Source: Methanomethylovorans sp041447285 (lineage in GTDB: Archaea; Halobacteriota; Methanosarcinia; Methanosarcinales; Methanosarcinaceae). Taken from it: a stretch of DNA of 64,000 nt. The notes below the pieces were generated by a model that had not been told where the DNA came from, made no database searches, and worked only from the letters and a program-made list of their open reading frames with translations. Location: contig NZ_JBGMEB010000026.1 in the NCBI RefSeq assembly GCF_041447285.1, positions 3,791 through 67,790 on the forward strand, read 5' to 3'. A program made the translations under genes and the position numbers. Below, one piece after another: positions 52,193 to 61,428 of this stretch; within the stretch, counting starts at the first letter, position 1; every line of letters begins with the position of its first letter.

Positions 52193-54073
52193 ATGCCCTT
52201 TGAAACCCCTCTGGCCCTGCTCGCTTTGGTAAGCGTTATACCTCTTATCATATTGTATCTGCTAAGGCCAAAGCCTCTGCTGGTGAAGATTCCATCTGTG
52301 ATGTTCCTCATGCAGGTGGAAGAAAAAAAGCGTTTCTTCACTTCTATTACAAAACTTATTAAAGATCCTTTGTTCCTCATACAATTGCTGGTGCTTATTC
52401 TATTGGCACTGGCCGCAGCCGCTCCTTATATAATCACAAACGAGCCCTTAAGCGACGAGCATACGGTACTCGTGATAGATATGTCTGCCAGCATGCAGAC
52501 AGAAAGCCGTTTCCAGGAAGCCACCAGCAAAGCAGGGGACTATGTAAGCAAGGAGAACAGCATAGTTCTTGCTCATAATATTCCTGTGATATTGCTTGAA
52601 GGACAGGATGCAACTACTACCAAAGAAGCTCTTTCCTCTCTTAAAGCAGGTGCTACAGTAGCAGATATTTCTGCTGCCATGGGTACAGGCATGAGAATGC
52701 TGCTGTCTGAAGGCGGAGGCAGACTCGTGGTGATCTCGGATTTTACCAACTGGGAAGGAGAAGACCCGGTATCTGCAAAGAACCTTGCAGAATCAAACAG
52801 CATAAAAGTGGAGTTTGTGCAGATAGGCAAAACCACAGATAACATAGGCATTATCCAGGGCCGGCTTGAGACCACAGAGAACGGTTATAATTACAATTGC
52901 GTGATCAAGAACTACGGAGATAGTGACCAGAACATTCCCGTAGAGATCACTAACACTGATGGTAATAGTGAAACCAATAGCATAGACCTGACAGTAAAGG
53001 CAAAATCCACAGAACAGTTCGTTTTACAAAATCTTAGTACAGGCACCACCACTATCAAAATAAACAGGGATGATAGTTTACCTGCGGACAATATTGCTTA
53101 CGTATCGGTACCAAAGGTTTCTAACAAACGTGTCCTGTTCGTATCAGACCAGTCATTGTTACCATCGATGACATCAGTGTCCCTTATGCCAGGTATTCAG
53201 ACAACTTCAGCTACTGGAGTGCCACAAGACCTGACACAGTTCAGTGTAGTAGTTGTTGCTAAAGCCAACCAATCCCTTTCATCAAGCGAGATCTCACTAC
53301 TTTCATCTTATATTAACAGTGGCGGTAAGGCGGTGTTCATTGCAAGTGACAGCCTCGCTGCGCAGGGTACTGACCTGGAACTTCAGAAACTGTTACCCGT
53401 AAGGACATCCAACGTAACAAAAACAGAAAAGGGTCTTGGCATGAAAGTGAACCAGTCCACAAGGCTCACTGATGATCTTGACCTGGATGAGATAGCAGTA
53501 TATAAGTATCTGAATGCAACCGCAAGGCTAGACACAACAACTCTGATTGTATCAGAGAAAGGAGATGTACCCATACTCGCATACGGAACAGTGGGTGAAG
53601 GAACTGTTGTGTATGTGGGATTCAGTGACCAGCTTGGAGAAAATTCCTGGAACAATTTCCATAACCTGCCTGATTTCCCTGTGTTCTGGTTCAAACTTGT
53701 AGGCTGGCTGGGAGGTTCCGGAGATATTTCTGAATACAACCTGAAGACAGGAGCTGTTTCAACTCTGGCAAAGGAGCAGGAAATAACCACCCCCAATGGA
53801 AAGGAAATAACAAAGAAAGTGCTTTACAGCAGTGCTGGTCTATATGAAGTGGCAGGCAGGACAATTGCTGTTAACCTCTACAATGATAAGGAATCAGATA
53901 CTGCCCTTGATGGTTCTGATGTTATTAGCAGGGCATCTGTCAAGGATGAGCCTTCTGTTGTGAAGGCAACAACATACGAATCTAAAAATTACCTGGATAC
54001 TATTATGATAGCATTGGTATTCATATTGGTCATTCTGGAACTGTACATAATCAAAAAGAGAGGTGAGCTGTAA
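52193..54073 (+). CDS. BatA-like membrane protein with von Willebrand A domain
   Basis: This 626-residue protein begins with two membrane helices (FETPLALLALVSVIPLIILYLL near 3-22, LFLIQLLVLILLALAAAAPYI near 60-80), the BatA/YjbF-type N-terminus. A vWA domain follows (HTVLVIDMSASMQTES near residue 92, LVVISDFTNWEGED near 180), then a long beta-rich outer part, and a last helix near 600-620. It begins two bases after the DUF58 stop. It is the first of two large vWA proteins here. By analogy with bacterial MoxR-Bat systems it could link to envelope maintenance. Confidence 0.85.
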   Translation: MPFETPLALLALVSVIPLIILYLLRPKPLLVKIPSVMFLMQVEEKKRFFTSITKLIKDPLFLIQLLVLILLALAAAAPYIITNEPLSDEHTVLVIDMSASMQTESRFQEATSKAGDYVSKENSIVLAHNIPVILLEGQDATTTKEALSSLKAGATVADISAAMGTGMRMLLSEGGGRLVVISDFTNWEGEDPVSAKNLAESNSIKVEFVQIGKTTDNIGIIQGRLETTENGYNYNCVIKNYGDSDQNIPVEITNTDGNSETNSIDLTVKAKSTEQFVLQNLSTGTTTIKINRDDSLPADNIAYVSVPKVSNKRVLFVSDQSLLPSMTSVSLMPGIQTTSATGVPQDLTQFSVVVVAKANQSLSSSEISLLSSYINSGGKAVFIASDSLAAQGTDLELQKLLPVRTSNVTKTEKGLGMKVNQSTRLTDDLDLDEIAVYKYLNATARLDTTTLIVSEKGDVPILAYGTVGEGTVVYVGFSDQLGENSWNNFHNLPDFPVFWFKLVGWLGGSGDISEYNLKTGAVSTLAKEQEITTPNGKEITKKVLYSSAGLYEVAGRTIAVNLYNDKESDTALDGSDVISRASVKDEPSVVKATTYESKNYLDTIMIALVFILVILELYIIKKRGEL

Positions 54074-56532
54074 TGGTGAGCCTTGAGCATCCCGCCATGT
54101 TATGGCTCATTTTGCCGGTGCTGGCGGCAGGCATCTATCTGATCCGCAAAGGCGCTAAAAAGGGCCTGATAATATCCAGAATGATAGTACTTGCATTGTT
54201 GGTCATCGCTCTGGCTTCTCCATATAATGTGGTTAACAAGGTATCAAACACTGAAAATCCCGATATAGTATTGATATCCGATGAAACTTCAAGCATGGAG
54301 CTTTTCGAAACGGAGACAACAACAACCCTTTATGAATCCCTGGCAGCAAATACACCTACAAATGTTGTGAAGCTTACAGGCGATAGCACATCTCTTGGAG
54401 ATGCCATTGTGCAATATGCACGTGGAGATAATCAGATAGTCATTGTTTCTGACGGCAACAGCAACAAGGGTCAGGATCTGGAAGAAGCTCTTAACTTTGC
54501 CAAAGATACAGGGACAACGGTATACTCGGTAACTCCGGAATTAAAAACAAATGATGTGAGCTTATACATAAGCGGTGATAAGAAAGTTGTTCTTGACAAT
54601 GAATATCAGTTTGATCTGATAGTACAGCAAGCAGGAAATTCCTCTATAAGTTGTCAGGTAGAGATGTTTGTGGATGACAAGCCAAAAATGAGCAATTATC
54701 CAATAACTCTCGATGACGATTCCAAAACAGTACCTATAACACATACCTTTGATTCTCTGGGTGCCCATACGATCACTGCCAGTATTACGGTTTCAGGAGA
54801 AGATAGCCAACCCATCAACAATGTCTTTTATAAAACCGTATATGTAGTTCCAAAACCAAAGATACAGCTCATTACCGATGATACAAGCTCACCCATGGCT
54901 AATATACTGCTGAATCTTTATGACACTTCAGTTGGCACAGAGCTAACAGATCTGGACAATAAAAAAGCAGTCGTTCTGGATAACAGGAACATCAATTCGC
55001 TTTCAGACTCAGACATACAGAATTTAGAAGATTACGTTAGCTCTGGAAACGGCCTGTATGTTGTAGGTGGTGACAGTTCCTATAACTATGGAAACTATCT
55101 TAACTCATCCCTTGAAAGTATATTGCCTGTATATTCAAAGGCCAGTGAATGGAAAGGCGGCAGAAATGTGGTACTTGTGCTTGATGTTTCCATGAGCACT
55201 TCTGCCCATGGGACGCAGGGTGATATTTTAGGCAATGGAATAGCTGTTCTGAGGAATGAATATCTCAGAGATGCAAATGTGGGTGTGATAGCGTTTGGAA
55301 CAGAAGGTCTGGATGTATCAGGCGGTCTGGTATACATGGGACTTCCTTCTAATGTAAATATGCTGGAAGAGAAAATAAAAACACTTACACCGGCATCTAC
55401 CAGTGAAACATCCTTAGACCAAGGCTTGGTTATTGCACAGGAATGGCTCTCAGACGGCGAGGGAGAACTTGATGTGGTTATCGTTTCTGATGGAGGCATC
55501 GAGCAAAGATATGAAGAAGCACTGCAAGTTGCCACTGCGCTCAGTGATGCAGGTGTAAAGCTATATTACGTACATATCAAATCCAAGGCACCTTCACAGT
55601 ATGATAAATTCGGCAATGCCTTTGCAAAACAGTTAATGGATGAGGTTGGAGGGCTGTATTTCCCTATGCAGGCGGGGGAACGGGTTAACCTTGTCTTCGA
55701 TGAGCTGGAACAGCCAGAGACAAATGAATCTATTGATTATAACGCATTTACCCTTGTAAAATACAATCCCACGCATTTCATCACTAAGAATGTAAATATT
55801 TCAGCTAACATCACAGGATACAATGATATTACACCAAAACCTGGTGCAGACAGACTGATCCTGACTTCCACAGGCCAACCTGTGCTCACAGTATGGAGAT
55901 ATGGCCTGGGACGTGTAGCTTCTCTTAGTACAGATAATGGAAATGGTAACGGCAATATGTGGAGTACCCAGATGTACTCTGGTAATAACTCCAAACTCAC
56001 TTCATCCACCATGAACTGGCTCATCGGTGATCCGCAGGTTGAGGAAGGAGCTGTACTGGAAGCTGATGATACATGGTTCGGGACTCCTGCTCAGCTTAAA
56101 CTTACGATGTATGATGAAGGCGTGCCTACCATCAAGCTTGATGGCAGTGAAAATATTGACCTTTCGCTTACCGGTAAGAATACTTATGAGGCAACAACAG
56201 ACATTGGCCAGGTGGGAGTTCATTATATATCCGGATATCCAATAGCAGTTAACTATGCGCTGGAGTACAGGGATGTAGGAGTTAATCCAGATCTTGCAAC
56301 AATGATTTTGTCCAATGGCGGAAAGACATACACAAAGCGAGAAGCACAGGCCCTGCTGCTTCAGGATGCAAGAGAAAAACCAAAATATATCAACGAGACA
56401 GTAAGCCAGAAGATGTATTTCATCCTGGCAGCCCTGATATTGTTCTTGTTTGAGGTTGCAATCCGCCGCCTCAGAGAGATCAAGGAGATGAAGGCGCAGG
56501 AGAAAAAGATGCAGGAAGTAGCAGAGGCATAA
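54073..56532 (+). CDS. Large membrane protein with two von Willebrand A-like domains
   Basis: This 819-residue protein starts at an ATG that overlaps the previous stop (TAATG). The N-terminus has two helices (LWLILPVLAAGIYLI and MIVLALLVIALASPY), then a vWA-like segment (DIVLISDETSSMELFE), a glutamine-amidotransferase-like middle part (YVSSGNGLYVVGGDSSYN) and a second, better preserved vWA (NVVLVLDVSMSTSAHG near residue 366, VVIVSDGGIEQ near 475). A C-terminal helix (MYFILAALILFLFEVAI) near 780-800 is followed by basic coiled coil. It closes the MoxR operon. Topology places the large middle part outside. Confidence 0.82.
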   Translation: MVSLEHPAMLWLILPVLAAGIYLIRKGAKKGLIISRMIVLALLVIALASPYNVVNKVSNTENPDIVLISDETSSMELFETETTTTLYESLAANTPTNVVKLTGDSTSLGDAIVQYARGDNQIVIVSDGNSNKGQDLEEALNFAKDTGTTVYSVTPELKTNDVSLYISGDKKVVLDNEYQFDLIVQQAGNSSISCQVEMFVDDKPKMSNYPITLDDDSKTVPITHTFDSLGAHTITASITVSGEDSQPINNVFYKTVYVVPKPKIQLITDDTSSPMANILLNLYDTSVGTELTDLDNKKAVVLDNRNINSLSDSDIQNLEDYVSSGNGLYVVGGDSSYNYGNYLNSSLESILPVYSKASEWKGGRNVVLVLDVSMSTSAHGTQGDILGNGIAVLRNEYLRDANVGVIAFGTEGLDVSGGLVYMGLPSNVNMLEEKIKTLTPASTSETSLDQGLVIAQEWLSDGEGELDVVIVSDGGIEQRYEEALQVATALSDAGVKLYYVHIKSKAPSQYDKFGNAFAKQLMDEVGGLYFPMQAGERVNLVFDELEQPETNESIDYNAFTLVKYNPTHFITKNVNISANITGYNDITPKPGADRLILTSTGQPVLTVWRYGLGRVASLSTDNGNGNGNMWSTQMYSGNNSKLTSSTMNWLIGDPQVEEGAVLEADDTWFGTPAQLKLTMYDEGVPTIKLDGSENIDLSLTGKNTYEATTDIGQVGVHYISGYPIAVNYALEYRDVGVNPDLATMILSNGGKTYTKREAQALLLQDAREKPKYINETVSQKMYFILAALILFLFEVAIRRLREIKEMKAQEKKMQEVAEA

Positions 56533-56834
56533 CGTATATTATACGTCCGACATAATCAGAAGTACCAATTTCAGCCTGCTGATAATGATAGATATATCTA
56601 GTATGGAGTAATCGCTCCATAAGTATAAATAGAAGCCTTTTTAATGCTATGTATAGGGCTACATGTTGCACCTGAAACTTTGTGGGAAGTTTTGCAGCAT
56701 AATAGCCGGAAACATTTTATGAATTCAGTATAAGGAAATTGGTTAGCAGTGTCTGTATGTGGGATTGTCATTAATGGTACATACCCAATATTAGAATACA
56801 GATGGATTAGCCAATGAATAAGGGGGAAGATACT
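56533..56834. promoter_or_regulatory. Intergenic region with inverted repeat and sod promoter
   Basis: This 302-bp gap has no gene. CGTATA and TATACG around one base (56533-56545) follow the vWA stop and may end that transcript. ATGGAG and CTCCAT (56603-56620, loop TAATCG) form a perfect palindrome just before a TATA-like AAGTATAAATAG at 56621-56632. A weaker pair, GTATGT and ACATAC, lies in 56757-56787. The palindrome is a candidate operator for superoxide dismutase; the leader would then be about 175 nt. Confidence 0.4.
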
Positions 56835-57455
56835 ATGGCTAAAGAACTGTACAAGTTACCAGCTTTGAAATATGGTTATGCGGACCTTGAACCGTATATT
56901 TCAGAAGAGCAATTGCGTATACACCATGATAAACATCATCAGGCTTACGTCAGTAATGTCAATTCACTGTTGCAGATGATGGAAAAGGCCAGAAAGGAAG
57001 GTACAGATTTTGACTACAAAGCAACTGCGAAAGCTGTGGCCTTTAATCTGGGTGGTCATGTGCTCCATGATTATTTCTGGTGGGAAATGACACCTGCAGG
57101 AAATGCGACAAAAGAGCCCATAGGTGAACTGGCTGAAGTGATCAAGGAAGACTTTGGAAATTTCGAGCGTTTCAAAAAGGAGTTCACCCAGACAGCATCA
57201 ACCGTGGAAGGCTCTGGATGGGCAGCACTCACCTTCTGCAATGACACCAAAAGGTTGGGGATCATGCAGATAGAAAAGCATAATGTAAATCTGGTTCCGG
57301 ATTTCCCGATCCTCATGGCTATAGACGTATGGGAGCATGCTTATTATCTGGATTACAAGAATGAAAGAGGAAAATTCATAGATGCTTTCTGGAACATAGT
57401 CAACTGGGAAGAGATCGACAAATACTTCCGGAAGATACAGCACCTTAAGGAATAA
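56835..57455 (+). CDS. sod: Superoxide dismutase (Fe/Mn family)
   Basis: A 206-residue enzyme is read from ATG 56835, behind GGGGGAAGATACT; the frame opens seven codons earlier. The metal ligands are seen in RIHHDKHHQAYV near residue 27, HVLHDYFWW near 76, and DVWEHAYYLDYKN near 165-169. It dismutates superoxide and protects oxygen-sensitive enzymes of the methanogen in the cytoplasm. Whether iron or manganese is used cannot be settled from these motifs. It is followed by the osmoprotectant transporter with a short gap, probably a separate unit. A palindrome and TATA box lie upstream. Confidence 0.95.
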   Translation: MAKELYKLPALKYGYADLEPYISEEQLRIHHDKHHQAYVSNVNSLLQMMEKARKEGTDFDYKATAKAVAFNLGGHVLHDYFWWEMTPAGNATKEPIGELAEVIKEDFGNFERFKKEFTQTASTVEGSGWAALTFCNDTKRLGIMQIEKHNVNLVPDFPILMAIDVWEHAYYLDYKNERGKFIDAFWNIVNWEEIDKYFRKIQHLKE

Positions 57456-57517
57456 GGCCAATCTTAATTTCAGATAAGGGTTCAGGATAAATAATAACCC
57501 GGGTGTGGGGTGTGTGG

Positions 57518-58429
57518 ATGAAAAAGTCTGTCATGGTGGTATTATTTATAATTGTTGCTTTGATCGTAAGCGGTTGCTCTGAGAACAAGCTTAATGCACC
57601 TGCAGAAAAGCCTACTGTGGTGATAGGCTCTAAACTTTTCCAGGAATCTTATATACTTGCCCACATGGCGGCTCTTATGCTTGAAGATGCTGGCTATGAA
57701 ACTAAAGTAATAGAAGGGCTTGGAGGAACTTTTGTCAATTATGAAGCGCTGAAGAAGGACGAGATAAACACCTACGTGGAGTACACAGGAACTGCTTACA
57801 GCCAGATCCTGAAGAAACCACCACTTGATGTGTGGGACCCTGAAGTTGTATTTAATGAAACAGAAAAGGGATTGAAAGAGATAGACAATATTGAGGTGGT
57901 CAGTACTCTGGGATTCGAAGATGCTTATGCAATTGCAGTAAAAGAGGCTTGGGCAGAGGCAAATAATATCACAAATATCAGTGATCTCAAGAAATATGCA
58001 CCTCAGATGACGATAGGAACTGATCCGGAATTCGCCACCCGTGAGGACGGACTGCCTCGTATAAAAGATGTATATGGCATAGAGTTCAAGGATTACAAGC
58101 AGGCCGTTGCCACAGTAATGTATGAGGCGATCAAGATCGATGAGGTAGACGCTATATCTGCATACACTACTGACACCAGGAACGAGGTTTTTGATCTACG
58201 GGTGCTAAAGGATGATAAGAATGCATTGCCTCCTTATGATGCAATATACATTATGACACAGGAATTTGCTACAAACAATCCTGATGCTGCGAGAGCTTTA
58301 AAGAAACTGGAAGGTAGAATCGACACCGACACCATGAGGAGTCTGAACTACAAGTTCGATGTGGAGAAGATGGAACCAAGGGATATCGCAAAAGAATTTC
58401 TTATCCAGGAAGGACTTATAGAAGGATAA
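57518..58429 (+). CDS. Osmoprotectant (OpuC-type) ABC substrate-binding lipoprotein
   Basis: A 303-residue protein is read from ATG 57518. The signal peptide (KKSVMVVLFIIVALIVSGC) ends in a lipobox with Cys near residue 20. VVIGSKLFQESYILAHMAALMLEDAGYETKVIEGLGGT and YVEYTGTAYSQIL are the ProX/OpuCC signature for glycine betaine, choline or carnitine-type ligands. It presents the ligand to the following ATPase and the two permeases. The four genes are in the classic OpuC order, binding protein, ATPase, permease, permease. Confidence 0.9.
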   Translation: MKKSVMVVLFIIVALIVSGCSENKLNAPAEKPTVVIGSKLFQESYILAHMAALMLEDAGYETKVIEGLGGTFVNYEALKKDEINTYVEYTGTAYSQILKKPPLDVWDPEVVFNETEKGLKEIDNIEVVSTLGFEDAYAIAVKEAWAEANNITNISDLKKYAPQMTIGTDPEFATREDGLPRIKDVYGIEFKDYKQAVATVMYEAIKIDEVDAISAYTTDTRNEVFDLRVLKDDKNALPPYDAIYIMTQEFATNNPDAARALKKLEGRIDTDTMRSLNYKFDVEKMEPRDIAKEFLIQEGLIEG

Positions 58430-58473
58430 GACTATTCTATTCTTTTTTTCAAAACAATACCCGGAAACAAACA

Positions 58474-59601
58474 ATGCGCACACAAAGATTGTTTGAAAGG
58501 ATAGAGTCCATTGAACTACAGGCTGTGAGTAAGAAATACGGTTCGCGTTTTGCTGTGGACTCATTGGACCTTAATATAGAAGGAGGGGAGTTGCTGGTCC
58601 TCCTCGGACCAAGCGGTTCCGGGAAGACTACAACGCTTCGAATGATCAACAGGATGATAGAACCGGATACGGGGACTATCCTGATAAACGGACAGAACAT
58701 TATGAAGTTAGATCCGGTAAGCCTCAGGAGGAACATTGGCTATGTGATACAGAACATCGGTCTTTTTCCTCACATGACTATCGGGGAAAACGTGGGTCTA
58801 GTCCCAAAACTTGAGGGATGGGACGAGATAAGAACAACTGAAAGAGTACGCTATCTGCTGGATTTTGTATCCCTGCCTCCAGACAGGTTTATAAAGAGAT
58901 ATCCACGACAACTAAGCGGAGGCCAACAGCAGAGAGTGGGGCTTGCAAGGGCTCTTGCCATGAATCCACCACTTCTTTTAATGGATGAACCTTTCGGGGC
59001 TCTGGATCCTATTTTGAGAAAGCAGTTACAGGAAGAATTCCTGGATATCAAGAAGGAGATCGGAAGGACCATTGTGTTCATTACCCACGATATAGAAGAG
59101 GCTTTCAGACTAGGCGACAGAATAGCCATAATGGACAATGCCAAGCTTGTACAGGTGGGTCCTCCGGAAGAACTCATCTTTGAGCCAGTGAACGACCTTG
59201 TTGCTGATATAGTGGATACAGAACGGAAGTTCAAGCACATGGATATATTAAATGTGAAGGACCTGATGACACCGCTCGATACAAAATATCTACTGGATGC
59301 AAGTATGGATATATGTGGCGCGGTGCAGACCATGAAAGAAAGGGACACAGAGATAGGGATTGTATTTGAAAATAATGTACTTGTTGGCAAAGTGGAGATG
59401 ATAGACCTCTTAAAAAGTGAGGATGAGTACACGCTGATTAAAAAAGTAGCAAAACCAATGAAGGTCTTTGCTCCACAGGACTCAGTGGCATCAGCTCTAT
59501 CTGAAATGAAAAAGAGTGGAGAGTACATGGCAATGGTTATGAATGGGGATGCACCCAGGGGAGTGCTAGTATCTGATGAAGTGCTTTTAAAACTTATTTA
59601 A
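58474..59601 (+). CDS. Osmoprotectant (OpuC-type) ABC ATPase with CBS domains
   Basis: This 375-residue protein has GPSGSGKTTTLRMINRM (Walker A), IQNIGLFPHMTIGENV (Q-loop), QLSGGQQQRVGLARAL (signature) and LLLMDEPFGALDPI (Walker B). The C-terminal 130 residues form a CBS pair (VKDLMTPLDTKYL, MKVFAPQDSVASALSEMK), which in OpuA/OpuC ATPases senses ionic strength. It drives uptake of compatible solutes such as betaine. The gene lies 44 bp after the binding-protein gene. Confidence 0.94.
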   Translation: MRTQRLFERIESIELQAVSKKYGSRFAVDSLDLNIEGGELLVLLGPSGSGKTTTLRMINRMIEPDTGTILINGQNIMKLDPVSLRRNIGYVIQNIGLFPHMTIGENVGLVPKLEGWDEIRTTERVRYLLDFVSLPPDRFIKRYPRQLSGGQQQRVGLARALAMNPPLLLMDEPFGALDPILRKQLQEEFLDIKKEIGRTIVFITHDIEEAFRLGDRIAIMDNAKLVQVGPPEELIFEPVNDLVADIVDTERKFKHMDILNVKDLMTPLDTKYLLDASMDICGAVQTMKERDTEIGIVFENNVLVGKVEMIDLLKSEDEYTLIKKVAKPMKVFAPQDSVASALSEMKKSGEYMAMVMNGDAPRGVLVSDEVLLKLI

Positions 59602-59633
59602 AAACTAAAAAAGATAAAAGAAAGAGGACAAGG

Positions 59634-60281
59634 ATGATCCGGGAAATCGCAGCGCTGTGGGATGAACATTTGATGACGATGCGTACCGTTGAACATCTAC
59701 AAATGTTTAGCATTTCCCTCATAATATCAGTGATTATAGGCGTAATTATTGGAGTATTAATATACTCAAAACCAAATATAGCTTCTCCGACACTTAATAT
59801 TCTTAATATTCTGGAAACAATACCAGATATGGCGTTGATAGTTATTCTTTTGCCTCTGCTGCGCTTGGGCACAGGACCCACTATAGCAGCTTCGGTCATC
59901 TACTCAATATTACCAATCGCAAGGAACACCTATATCGGCCTTAAGGGTGTAGACGACCAATACATATATGTGGCTGAGGCTATTGGCCTCTCACCACGCG
60001 AAGTACTTTTAAAAGTTAGAATTCCCATATCTCTGCCTCTCATAGCTGGGGGGATAAGGATAGCTCTGGTGTTCACCATGGGGGTTGTAACATTGGGAGG
60101 ACTTGTGGCGGCGGGGGGACTTGGAACAGTGATCCAGAATGGTATCCAGCTTTATGAGAAAGATGCTATACTGCTAGCAGGCCTATGGACGGGAATACTG
60201 GCTGTCATACTAGATCTTGCAGCTGGCAGTATCGAAAAGAAACTGCATGAGAGGTATGGTATATGGCAGCCACAGCAATGA
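59634..60281 (+). CDS. Osmoprotectant ABC transporter permease 1
   Basis: This 215-residue membrane protein has five or six hydrophobic helices and the coupling segment VAEAIGLSPREVLLKVRIPISLPLIAGGIRIA near residue 115-145, typical of OpuCB/OpuCD. ILETIPDMALIVILLPLL is the pore-lining opening of the family. It is overlapped by the second permease gene at its 3' end by 19 bases, so the two subunits are made in equal amounts. Confidence 0.92.
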   Translation: MIREIAALWDEHLMTMRTVEHLQMFSISLIISVIIGVIIGVLIYSKPNIASPTLNILNILETIPDMALIVILLPLLRLGTGPTIAASVIYSILPIARNTYIGLKGVDDQYIYVAEAIGLSPREVLLKVRIPISLPLIAGGIRIALVFTMGVVTLGGLVAAGGLGTVIQNGIQLYEKDAILLAGLWTGILAVILDLAAGSIEKKLHERYGIWQPQQ

Positions 60282-60877
60282 TACTGGAAGCAACATGGGA
60301 ACACATCGTGCTCGTATACACCACATTGCTGATAAGCATCCTGATAGCTTTACCTCTTGTATTTGCTTCCCTCTACAACCAGAGACTTGCCTCAGTTGTA
60401 ATGAACTTTGCAAATCTTGTGCAGGCTGTACCCAGTTTTGCAGTGATCGCTATAGTAGTGCCTTTTCTGGGAATTGGTTTTGTCCCTGCGCTAATAGCCA
60501 TAATGCTGAGGGCGCTTTTACCTATTATTAAAAACACATATATTGGTCTTACAAGTGTGGATCCTGCACTCATAGACTATGCTAACGGCATTGGACTTAG
60601 CGAATGGCAGATACAGCGTTACATCAGGCTTCCAAATGCATATCCTGCCATGTTTGCAGGTATCAAGTTTGCGGCTATACTGGCTAACAGCATAGCTGTG
60701 CTTACAGCATTCATAGGTAGTGGTGGATTGGGAGAGATTATATTTCAAGGACTTATAGGTTATAACACTGGTAAACTACTCTCAGGAGCTATACCAGCAA
60801 TTGTTTTAGCCTTGCTAATAGATTATTCTTTTACAAGACTTGAGAAAAAGTTGACACCCCAGTACACGAAATCATGA
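60263..60877 (+). CDS. Osmoprotectant ABC transporter permease 2
   Basis: This 204-residue permease is the second membrane subunit. It has LVQAVPSFAVIAIVVPFLGIGFVPALIAI and YANGIGLSEWQIQRYIRLPNAYPAMFAGIKFA, the counterparts of the same segments in permease 1. The two form a heterodimer channel with the CBS-type ATPase. It closes the operon; 145 bp later a separately controlled regulator begins. The start overlaps the previous gene. Confidence 0.92.
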   Translation: MAATAMILEATWEHIVLVYTTLLISILIALPLVFASLYNQRLASVVMNFANLVQAVPSFAVIAIVVPFLGIGFVPALIAIMLRALLPIIKNTYIGLTSVDPALIDYANGIGLSEWQIQRYIRLPNAYPAMFAGIKFAAILANSIAVLTAFIGSGGLGEIIFQGLIGYNTGKLLSGAIPAIVLALLIDYSFTRLEKKLTPQYTKS

Positions 60878-60950
60878 CTGCAGATAAATTGGCTCGACTT
60901 GAAATTCATAACTAGACCACTTAACAGTACCTCCATTATTACTCAGTATT

Positions 60951-61001
60951 TTGCAGTACTTGAAACAGTATATATAATGCTGCTACAATATTGCAGTACT
61001 G
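60951..61001 (+). promoter_or_regulatory. TATA box flanked by TTGCAGTACT direct repeats
   Basis: TTGCAGTACT occurs at 60951-60960 and again at 60991-61000, exactly 40 bp apart. A TATA-like AGTATATATAAT lies between (60968-60979). CAGTAC also occurs near 60925. The core CAGTACTG at the second copy is a palindrome. The pair brackets the promoter of the winged-helix gene, the layout of a self-regulating operator. Confidence 0.6.
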
Positions 61002-61022
61002 TAAGTGTATTGAGGTATCAGT

Positions 61023-61400
61023 ATGGTAGATTTTGCATGTAAGGAGTTCCAGATCGAAGCTGTCATCAAGTGTGGTCTTAACCTGACAAAAGCAGAACTT
61101 CTGGTTCTGAAATATATGTTGAAACACAATACCAGATGGTTCACCACCGAACAAATAGCTACAGATCTTTCCCTTGATATATCCACAGTACAGAGAAGCG
61201 CGAAGAAGCTCACTGAAAAAAAGGTGCTGCAAAAGTCACAGAATAATCTGGAAGGCGGAGGATATTTCTTCGTCTACAGGATCAGGAGCAAGAGAGAGAT
61301 AAGAGAACTTATCATGGAGATCATCCATAGCTGGGTCGACCGTGTGGAAAAAGAACTGATCGTATGGGAAGAAGAACAGAATATTGTTGCAGTCTCTTGA
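61023..61400 (+). CDS. Winged-helix transcriptional regulator
   Basis: This 125-residue protein carries a MarR/TrmB-like winged helix: LTKAELLVLKYMLKHNTRWFTTEQIATDLSLDISTVQRSAKKLTEKKVLQKS (helix-turn-helix about residues 40-66) and a beta wing (GGGYFFVYRIRS). The C-terminal helix (LIMEIIHSWVDRVEKEL) is a dimerisation helix. The promoter carries a repeated CAGTACT site, so it probably controls itself. The following gene encodes a NapH-like Fe-S membrane protein 28 bp on and would be under the same control. A redox or metal signal is a guess based on that neighbour. Confidence 0.85.
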   Translation: MVDFACKEFQIEAVIKCGLNLTKAELLVLKYMLKHNTRWFTTEQIATDLSLDISTVQRSAKKLTEKKVLQKSQNNLEGGGYFFVYRIRSKREIRELIMEIIHSWVDRVEKELIVWEEEQNIVAVS

Positions 61401-61428
61401 AAACTAAAAACATTGCCTTGGTGAAAAA

